NCBI GenBank assembly: GCA_900114805.1
Contig: FOZN01000002.1
Coordinates: 310,001-374,000, forward strand
Reading direction: 5' to 3'
DNA: 64,000 bases
DNA from: Agrococcus baldri
Lineage (GTDB): Bacteria > Actinomycetota > Actinomycetes > Actinomycetales > Microbacteriaceae
Under the pieces are notes generated by a model, which was given only the letters and a program-made list of their open reading frames with translations, was not told the DNA's origin and searched no databases. Each line of letters begins with the position of its first letter. Position 1 is the stretch's first letter. The position numbers and the translations under genes are program-made. Shown in pieces: positions 58,201 through 64,000 of the stretch.

Positions 58201-58940
58201 GGTCTCCATCCGATGCTCTTCGAGATTCCCTCGCACACCTGTGCGAGCCGGGGAAGCAGGCCCTCGAGCTCGTCGAGCTCCGCCTGTGCGCGCAGCGCCG
58301 TGATCGAGACGGCCGCGATGACCTTGCTGTCGGGGCCTCGAACGGGCATCGCCACGCAGTTGATGAAATCCTCGAACTCGCCGTCGTCGCTCGCCCAGCC
58401 GCGCTGGCGGACCGCGGCGAGATCGTCGTCGAAGTCACCGCGCGACGTGAGCGTCGTCGAGGTGAAGCGCTCGAACGCATACCCGTCGAGCATCCGCTCG
58501 AGCACCTCTGCGTCGACGTGCGCGAGGATCGCCTTGGCGACCCCCGAGGTGTGGAGCCTCACCGGCTGCCCGATCTGCGAGTACATGCGCACCGTGCCTG
58601 GCTGGTCGATCTTGTCGGCGTAGACGATGCGATCGTCCTCGAGCACAGCGAGGTGCACGGTGTGACCGCACTCGGCGCCGAGCTCCGCGATGCGGGGTCG
58701 CGCGAGGTCGCGCAGTTCGAACTGCTCCGACGCGAGGCTGGCGAACCAGGTGAGGCGATAGCCCACACCGTAGGTGCCGTCCGGTCGGCGGCGCACCAGG
58801 CCGCTCTCGCCGAGGGTGCCGAGGATGCGAAGCGCGGTCGACCGGTGGACACCCAGGACCTCGGCAACCTCGGACTGAGTCCTTGGCCGGATGCTGACGA
58901 GCTCGAGCACCGTGGCGGCGCGCTGGATGGTCTGTGACAT
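58197..58940 (-). CDS. IclR-family regulator (KdgR-like)
   Basis: The 247-residue protein has an N-terminal HTH (MSQTIQRAATVLELVSIRPR, then SEVAEVLGVHRSTALRILGT) and a C-terminal effector domain (YSQIGQPVRLHTSGVAKAIL, WASDDGEFEDFINCVAMPVR). KdgR-type IclR proteins sense KDG-like acids. Sandwiched between the kinase and aldolase genes and coupled to the latter by ATGA. It probably binds the TGTTGC-N7-GCAACA dyad upstream of tctC. Confidence 0.88.
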   Translation of the reverse strand: MSQTIQRAATVLELVSIRPRTQSEVAEVLGVHRSTALRILGTLGESGLVRRRPDGTYGVGYRLTWFASLASEQFELRDLARPRIAELGAECGHTVHLAVLEDDRIVYADKIDQPGTVRMYSQIGQPVRLHTSGVAKAILAHVDAEVLERMLDGYAFERFTSTTLTSRGDFDDDLAAVRQRGWASDDGEFEDFINCVAMPVRGPDSKVIAAVSITALRAQAELDELEGLLPRLAQVCEGISKSIGWRP

Positions 58941-58944
58941 GGCG

Positions 58945-59892
58945 TCAGGATCCCATCGCGACGGTGATGGGCACGGCAGCGCGGGGGACGAAGTCCTGCG
59001 TGCTGCTGAGCGCGCGAGCCGCAATGTCGTGGCCCTCCTGCAGCCGCCCGGCCGCATCGGCGCCGCGCAGCAGTGCGCCGAGATAGCCCGCCGTGAACGC
59101 ATCGCCGGCGCCGACGACTTCGACCACATCCACCACGTGGGCGGGCACGAAGGTCTGTGAGCCGTCGGCATCCAGCTCGATGGCACCGATCGGGCCGTCC
59201 TTGACGACGAGCGTCCCCCGCAGCCCCAGCAGCCGAGCCACCGGCGCGGCCTCGCCGGTGCCCCACAACGACTCCGCCTCGTCTCGACCGACGAACACGA
59301 GATCGGCTCGGCTGGCGAATCGTCCCAGCACGGGTGCAGCTTTGGCGGCGCTCCAGAGGCCCGGACGGTGATTGACATCGAACGAGACGAAGATGCCGCG
59401 CTGCGTCGCAACATCGAACGTGGCCTCGAGCAGCGCGGCGCAGCTCACCGACAGCCCTGCCGTGATGCCCGAGACATGGATGATCGCGACGTCGTCGAGA
59501 TCGAGGCCATCCAGCAGGTCGGGCCCCATCCGAGACGCCGCCGAGCCAGAGCGGTAGTAGTGCACTGCCGTCCCGTCGCCGCCCGGATCCTTGAAGTAGA
59601 CACCGGTCGGCTCGCCCTCGACCAGCACCGTCGATGACACATCGACACCGTGGGCTTCGACCTCGTCGAGCAGTCGTTGGCCGAGCGGGTCGTCGCCGAG
59701 CCTGCTCGTCCAGGAGGCTCGGTGGCCGGCATCAGCGAGGTAGAGGGCAACGGTCGATTCGGCGCCGCCGACCCGGATCGCGAACCCTTCGGCAGTCCGC
59801 AGCGGCTCTGCGGTGACGGGCGTCACCAACGCCATGCTCTCCCCGATGCACAGCACCCGGTCACGATCAGCGGGGGGCAGCAGCGTCGGCAC
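58945..59892 (-). CDS. kdgK: PfkB-family kinase, 2-keto-3-deoxygluconate kinase-like
   Basis: The 315-residue sugar kinase: VLCIGESMALVTPVTAEPLR and FAIRVGGAESTVALYLADAG in the lid/substrate part, and the PfkB signature VVEVVGAGDAFTAGYLGALL with the catalytic Asp in GAGDAF. The GESM start and the neighbouring KDPG aldolase and IclR genes support KDG kinase over other PfkB sugar kinases. The start overlaps the tctA stop by 26 bp, so kinase synthesis is tied to the transporter. Confidence 0.82.
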   Translation of the reverse strand: MPTLLPPADRDRVLCIGESMALVTPVTAEPLRTAEGFAIRVGGAESTVALYLADAGHRASWTSRLGDDPLGQRLLDEVEAHGVDVSSTVLVEGEPTGVYFKDPGGDGTAVHYYRSGSAASRMGPDLLDGLDLDDVAIIHVSGITAGLSVSCAALLEATFDVATQRGIFVSFDVNHRPGLWSAAKAAPVLGRFASRADLVFVGRDEAESLWGTGEAAPVARLLGLRGTLVVKDGPIGAIELDADGSQTFVPAHVVDVVEVVGAGDAFTAGYLGALLRGADAAGRLQEGHDIAARALSSTQDFVPRAAVPITVAMGS

Positions 59893-61372
59893 GGGGCTTC
59901 GACCTTCTCTTCAGGGTGCGGAGCACGGCGGGCGCGATGAGCGCGAACACGCTCAGCGCGATGAGCGATGCGGCGATCGGGCTCTGGAAGGCCGCGAACG
60001 GGCCGTCGATGAGCAGACCTCGACGGAGGTTGCTCTCAGCGAGCGGTCCCAGGATGAGCCCGAGCACCAGGGGGCCTGCGGGGAAGCCCCACCGCTTCAT
60101 GCCGAGGCCCACGATGCCGAACACGAGCATCACGATCACATCGAAGACGCTGTTCTGCACCGCATAGGTGCCCACCATGCAGAAGGTGATGATGACGACG
60201 GCGAGGGCGTTGAGCGGCAGTTTGAGCAGCTTCACGACGCCCTGCATGCGCACCAGCGCGAGCCCCAGTGCGGCGAGGGTCGCGACGATCATGATGCCCG
60301 AGATGCTGAACACCAGGTCGGGGTTCTCCACGAACAGCGACGGCCCGGGCTGGAGCCCCCAGACGATCATCGAGCCGAGCATCACCGCCATGACCGAGTC
60401 GCCGGGGACTCCCAGCGCCAGGGTCGTCGTGACCGAGCCGCCCATGGTTGCGGTGCTGGCGCTGTCGGGCGCGGCGAGACCCTCCAGTGAGCCCTTGCCG
60501 AACCGTTCCGGGTGCTGGGACGCCCTGCGCGCCTGATCCCAGGCGATGATGCCGGCGATGTCGCCGCCCGCAGCGGGCACGACGCCGACGACCGCGCCGA
60601 TGCCGGTGCCGATCGCCGTCGGCTTGACGAGGGTGCGCCGCTCGGCACGATCCGGCCACCAGCGCCCGAGCTGCTCGATCGGCGACGCCGTCCCGCCGCG
60701 GCGCGCCTCGATGATCTGATTGAAGATCTCGGCGAGCCCGAACACGCCGATGATCACGGCGATGAACGGGAGGCCGGACGTGAGTTCCGGCAAACCGAAG
60801 GTGAACCGGTGATCGCCGGTGATCGGGTCGCGCCCGACAGCGCCGAGCAGCAGCCCGACGGCGCCGGCAGCGAGCCCCTTCGCGATCCGTCCGTTCGAGA
60901 CGCCGACCATCATCGTCATGCCGAACACGACGAGCGCGAAGAGCTCGATCGGGCCGAAGCTCAGCGCGATCCGAGCGATCGGCTGCGCAAGGAACACGAG
61001 GATGAGGATGCTGGCGAGCGAGCCGACGGCAGAGACGAGCGCAGAGCTGGTGAGTGCGACACCTGCACGGCCCGCCTTCGCGAGCGGGAACCCGTCGAAC
61101 GTCGTCGCGATGGATGCGGGTGTGCCAGGAGTGTTCACGAGGATGGCCGGCACACGGTCGCCGAACTGTGCCGCGACATAGATCGACAGCAGCACCGCGA
61201 GTCCCTGGATCGGCTCCAGGGTGAGGGTGAAGCCAGTTGCAAGCGCGACGGCCATTGTGGCGGTGATGCCGGGCACGGCACCCACGAGGGTGCCGAGCAG
61301 CGTGCCGATGATCAGGCACAGCAACACCGTCGGATCGAGGAGGGCGCCGACGCCAGCGATGACGTCGCTCAC
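59867..61372 (-). CDS. tctA: Tripartite tricarboxylate (TTT) transporter large permease
   Basis: A 501-residue protein with about 11 hydrophobic segments. GTLLGTLVGAVPGITATMAV, QFGDRVPAILVNTPGTPASI and AIGTGIGAVVGVVPAAGGDI are the conserved TctA blocks (two inverted halves with Gly-Pro-rich loops). GTG 61372 overlaps the tctB stop (GTGA). TTT systems import carboxylates (citrate, tartrate, terephthalate, sugar acids) by a secondary mechanism fed by a binding protein. Confidence 0.92.
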   Translation of the reverse strand: MSDVIAGVGALLDPTVLLCLIIGTLLGTLVGAVPGITATMAVALATGFTLTLEPIQGLAVLLSIYVAAQFGDRVPAILVNTPGTPASIATTFDGFPLAKAGRAGVALTSSALVSAVGSLASILILVFLAQPIARIALSFGPIELFALVVFGMTMMVGVSNGRIAKGLAAGAVGLLLGAVGRDPITGDHRFTFGLPELTSGLPFIAVIIGVFGLAEIFNQIIEARRGGTASPIEQLGRWWPDRAERRTLVKPTAIGTGIGAVVGVVPAAGGDIAGIIAWDQARRASQHPERFGKGSLEGLAAPDSASTATMGGSVTTTLALGVPGDSVMAVMLGSMIVWGLQPGPSLFVENPDLVFSISGIMIVATLAALGLALVRMQGVVKLLKLPLNALAVVIITFCMVGTYAVQNSVFDVIVMLVFGIVGLGMKRWGFPAGPLVLGLILGPLAESNLRRGLLIDGPFAAFQSPIAASLIALSVFALIAPAVLRTLKRRSKPRADAAAPR

Positions 61373-61887
61373 AGCGGAACCCGCAGGAGCAGCCCGAACA
61401 CGCCGTAGAGCGCGCCGGTCACCACGACGGGGACCAGTACGAGCGATCGCCAGCCCCGTCCGCCGAGCAGCGTCATGATGCCCAGCACCAGCAGCGGGGT
61501 GACGACGAGGAAGTGCGCGAACCGCCACGCGATGCCGTAGACCACGATGAGCCCAAGGATCGCGAGGAGCTGCCAGATGCCGGTCGCACCCGGTTCCTCG
61601 CAGTCGCGGACCGGAGGTCGAAGAGCGCCGACGATCGCGACGGCGAGTCCGAGCAGGGTGATCGCGCCCCCGATGAGGCTCGGCCACCAACGGCTGCCGA
61701 ACTCACTGTTGGCCGCCTCGGCCGGGAGTTGCTGTGCGAGCAGGAGCACCGTGGCGCCGACCGCCACGACCCCGGCGCCGATCAGGATCTCGCGCAGCCT
61801 GGTCGACTGCGCGGGCTGATCCGGTGCCTGCTCTAGATCATTCACCTCTGTCGCCTGCACGGTGCGCTCTTCGACCATCGCGGTCAT
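61369..61887 (-). CDS. tctB: TTT transporter small membrane subunit
   Basis: A 172-residue protein with four hydrophobic segments (LREILIGAGVVAVGATVLLL, WPSLIGGAITLLGLAVAIVG and two more) after a polar N-terminus of about 30 residues. Size, topology and position between tctC and tctA define it; TctB proteins have little sequence conservation. ATG overlaps the tctC stop by 4 bp. Confidence 0.87.
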   Translation of the reverse strand: MTAMVEERTVQATEVNDLEQAPDQPAQSTRLREILIGAGVVAVGATVLLLAQQLPAEAANSEFGSRWWPSLIGGAITLLGLAVAIVGALRPPVRDCEEPGATGIWQLLAILGLIVVYGIAWRFAHFLVVTPLLVLGIMTLLGGRGWRSLVLVPVVVTGALYGVFGLLLRVPL

Positions 61888-62858
61888 CGTCCGGCGAGCA
61901 GCGTGCCGAAGCGCTCATGCTCGGCGCTGACGAAGGCGGTGGTCTCTTCGGCGCCGAGGAAGAGCGGGATGTTGCCGCTGGATTCGATGAACTCGATGTA
62001 CGCGGCGGATTCCGCGGCGACCTGCAGAGCATCCTCCAGCGTGGAGCGCACTGCGGCGTCAAGGCCTACCGGTGCCGCGACGACGGCCCAGCTGCCGATG
62101 ACGACGTCGAAGCCTTGCTCCGTCGCTGTCGGGACGCCGTCGAGGGCTGGCGCCGGCTCCTCAGTGAAGACCGCGAGCACGCGCAGCCGTCCGTCCTCGT
62201 GTGCGGGCGCCGTCTCGCCGATACCGGCCACGACTGCATCGACCTGGCCACCGACTGCGGCGGTCACTGCGGGAGCGCCGCCGTCGAAGGGCACGCCCTG
62301 GAACTCGACGCCTGCAGCCGAGCCGAGTTCGAGCGCGCCAGCCTCCCAGATGGATCCCGCACCTGCATTGGAGATGGTGATGGTGCCGGGCGCGGCCTCC
62401 GCGGCAGCGACGAGGTCGCCAAGTGTCTCGTACGGGCTGTCGGCCGGCACCGCGATCGTGCCGGGCTGCGAGTTCACCTGCGCGAGGAAGTCGTAGTCCG
62501 CAGGATCCGTGTCGTAGTCGAGGTGGCCGAGCATGGCGACCTCGACGGGCAGTACCGCGATGGTGTGGCCGTCGGCCGCCTGACCGGCGACGTGCTCCAT
62601 GCCGACCGAACCGGCGCCCCCGGGGCGGTTGTCGACGATGACGGAGACGCCCAGCTCGGACTCGAGCGCTGTCGCCAGGGTGCGAGCCGTCAGGTCGGTC
62701 GCACCGCCGGCCTGCGTCGGCGTGTAGAAGGTGATGTCGCCGGTCGGGAACGCGTCAGGTGCCGTATCGGCGCCAGCACGGTCGACGCATCCGGTGAGAA
62801 GGACCGCGGCAGCTGCCGCAGCCGTCAGGCCAATGGTTGCAGTACGGAAACGGGACAT
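61884..62858 (-). CDS. tctC: TTT transporter solute-binding lipoprotein
   Basis: A 324-residue Bug/TctC-type receptor: MSRFRTATIGLTAAAAAAVL leads to lipobox LLTGCVDRA (Cys24), so it is membrane-anchored. ITFYTPTQAGGATDLTARTL and VIVDNRPGGAGSVGMEHVAG are the ligand-loop signatures. It binds a carboxylate-bearing solute and hands it to TctAB. First gene of the leftward operon; GGATGG precedes the ATG. The ligand is probably a sugar acid given the kdgK and eda genes downstream. Confidence 0.92.
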   Translation of the reverse strand: MSRFRTATIGLTAAAAAAVLLTGCVDRAGADTAPDAFPTGDITFYTPTQAGGATDLTARTLATALESELGVSVIVDNRPGGAGSVGMEHVAGQAADGHTIAVLPVEVAMLGHLDYDTDPADYDFLAQVNSQPGTIAVPADSPYETLGDLVAAAEAAPGTITISNAGAGSIWEAGALELGSAAGVEFQGVPFDGGAPAVTAAVGGQVDAVVAGIGETAPAHEDGRLRVLAVFTEEPAPALDGVPTATEQGFDVVIGSWAVVAAPVGLDAAVRSTLEDALQVAAESAAYIEFIESSGNIPLFLGAEETTAFVSAEHERFGTLLAGR

Positions 62859-62881
62859 CTTCGTCCATCCAATTCAGTATG

Positions 62882-62900
62882 TGTTGCAGTATGCGCAACA
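62882..62900. promoter_or_regulatory. Probable IclR operator upstream of tctC
   Basis: TGTTGC (62882-62887) and GCAACA (62895-62900) are perfect inverted arms with a 7-bp spacer, 24 bp before the tctC ATG. Nearby AT-rich words (GTTATGCA, CATACT on the coding strand) could supply promoter elements. Control by the operon's own IclR regulator is the simplest inference. Confidence 0.6.
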
Positions 62901-62982
62901 GTGGTGCATAACATGGAGACGTTACTCCTGGTGGAGGCAGCATCGCAACCTCCCGCGCAGGAGGATTTCGCCCGAGCATCGC

Positions 62983-63017
62983 AAATGGCCACCCAGCGCA
63001 GCGCTGGATGGCCATTT
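62983..63017 (-). terminator. Terminator of the clp gene
   Basis: AAATGGCCACCCAGC (62983-62997) and GCTGGATGGCCATTT (63003-63017) form a 15-bp stem with one mismatch and a 5-nt loop; on the leftward strand the stem ends in TTT. It lies 38 bp after the clp stop. Confidence 0.75.
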
Positions 63018-63054
63018 CGAGCACGGCCCGTGGGCCGCCCGCGATTGCCTACGA

Positions 63055-64000
63055 CTAGAGGTCGTCGAGCGGCTCCCCCTCCACGACGTTGGATGCGTCG
63101 GGCTGGATGCTCGGACGCGCGTCGGTGTCGAACGACCACTGCGCCGGCCGCTCGGCGTCGGCGCGGCCGACCCAGAGCCCCGAGCCGCCGGGGGCGACGT
63201 CGACCACGACGGTGTCGCCGTCGCGCACCTCGCCCGCCAGCAGCGCGCGCGCCAGCCGATCGTCGATCTCGCGCTGCATGAGCCTGCGCAGCGGTCGCGC
63301 ACCGTACATGGGGTCGTAGCCGCGCTCCCCCAGCCACTGCCTGGCAGCATCCGTCACCTCGACCACCAGGCGCCGCTCGTGCAGGCGGCGGTCGAGGCCG
63401 CCGATCTGGATGTCGACGATCGAGCCGAGCTCCGAGGGCGAGAGCGCGTCGAAGATGACGATGTCGTCGAGCCGGTTCACGAACTCGGGCTTGAACGCCG
63501 CCCGCACCGCGCCCATCACCTGCTCGTGGGCCTGCGCCTGGGGCACCGTCGGGTCGGTGAGGAACGCGGAGCCCAGGTTGGAGGTGAGGATGAGGATGGT
63601 GTTGCGGAAGTCGACCGTGCGGCCCTGCCCGTCGGTGAGGCGGCCGTCGTCGAGCACCTGCAGCAGCAGGTCGAAGACCTCGGGGTGGGCCTTCTCGACC
63701 TCGTCCATGAGGATCACCGAGTAGGGGCGGCGGCGCACCGCCTCGGTCAGCTGCCCGCCCTGCTCGTAGCCGACGTAGCCGGGAGGGGCGCCGACCAGGC
63801 GCGCGACCGAGTGCTTCTCGCCGTACTCCGACATGTCGATGCGCACGAGCGCCTTCTCATCGTCGAAGAGCAGCTCGGCGAGCGCCTTCGCCAGCTCGGT
63901 CTTGCCGACGCCGGTGGGGCCGAGGAAGAGGAACGAGCCGGTGGGCTTGTCGGGGTCGGAGACGCCCGCGCGGGTGCGGCGCACCGCATCGGCCACCGCG
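63055..64000 (-). CDS. ClpB/ClpC-type AAA+ ATPase, C-terminal part (runs off window)
   Basis: The frame is open to the window edge. It covers the second ATPase domain: Walker [61 protein letters not shown] with the pore Tyr, Walker [21 protein letters not shown], sensor 1 [12 protein letters not shown], arginine finger in [15 protein letters not shown], and sensor 2 [20 protein letters not shown]. This is a class I Clp/Hsp100 unfoldase. No ClpP-contact tripeptide loop was obvious in this part, which favours ClpB, the disaggregase. The last 60 residues are a divergent tail. Confidence 0.88.
   Translation of the reverse strand, partial: AVADAVRRTRAGVSDPDKPTGSFLFLGPTGVGKTELAKALAELLFDDEKALVRIDMSEYGEKHSVARLVGAPPGYVGYEQGGQLTEAVRRRPYSVILMDEVEKAHPEVFDLLLQVLDDGRLTDGQGRTVDFRNTILILTSNLGSAFLTDPTVPQAQAHEQVMGAVRAAFKPEFVNRLDDIVIFDALSPSELGSIVDIQIGGLDRRLHERRLVVEVTDAARQWLGERGYDPMYGARPLRRLMQREIDDRLARALLAGEVRDGDTVVVDVAPGGSGLWVGRADAERPAQWSFDTDARPSIQPDASNVVEGEPLDDL

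Overview
The window is very GC-rich, densely coded DNA with short intergenic gaps, frequent GTG starts, many ATGA/GTGA stop-start overlaps and a recurring GGATGCG/CGCATCC word. Together with the gene content (HAAS/PadR pairs, DUF2975/XRE pair, cell-wall-binding repeat-2 protein, Corynebacterium-type ArsR, TTT transporter) this points to an actinobacterium of the Micrococcales, most probably Microbacteriaceae (Agrococcus-like). The genus is an inference. No rRNA, tRNA, CRISPR array, transposase or integrase gene was recognised, so this looks like chromosome with a few accessory patches.

Layout. 1-12.6 kb: partial LysR regulator, a decayed DUF1016 nuclease pseudogene, PadR/HAAS pair, HNH protein, SulP transporter with divergent MerR, an HTH-nucleotidyltransferase/HEPN toxin-antitoxin-like pair, nitroreductase, several unknowns, aldo/keto reductase and an alpha/beta hydrolase. 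12.0-16.5 kb: a patch of less GC-biased codon use holding a membrane-anchored unknown, a large PLD-DEAD-DUF3427 helicase and a convergent NUDIX hydrolase; this is a candidate defence island. 16.7-29.4 kb: MetNIQ methionine importer, two MFS carriers, O-methyltransferase, ureohydrolase, an internally duplicated DUF6766 membrane protein, and a histidine kinase and response regulator flanking a secreted cell-wall-binding protein. 29.5-33.3 kb: XRE/DUF2975 pair with two tandem operators, a TDT carrier whose 3' end is tandemly repeated, an arsenic locus (arsR divergent from a 26-residue Cys-rich peptide and arsC), then two truncated gene fragments. 33.3-43.2 kb: GNAT, ArsR/AHSA1 pair, NatAB-type ABC exporter, a 27-residue membrane peptide, PLP decarboxylase with GPH-type carrier, and a GntR(YtrA)-ABC operon. 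43.2-55.5 kb: two paralogous acidic low-complexity proteins, threonine aldolase, a three-gene translationally coupled unit, YdeI-like protein, a pyroglutamyl-peptidase/SRPBCC fusion, ROK kinase, DEAD-box RNA helicase with a long leader, a CYP152-type P450, MetAP and a sugar porter. 56.0-62.9 kb: one leftward unit tctC-tctB-tctA-kdgK-iclR-eda-AKR-UPF0303 that looks like uptake and breakdown of 2-keto-3-deoxygluconate or a related sugar acid. The window closes with the 3' part of a ClpB/ClpC-type ATPase.

The most notable candidates for undescribed biology are the Cys-rich micropeptide encoded between arsR and arsC, the TTT-KDG catabolic unit, the Pcp-SRPBCC fusion, the tandem acidic repeat proteins and the CYP152 enzyme with an OleT-like His. 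All functional assignments come from reading motifs and context; no database search was possible.
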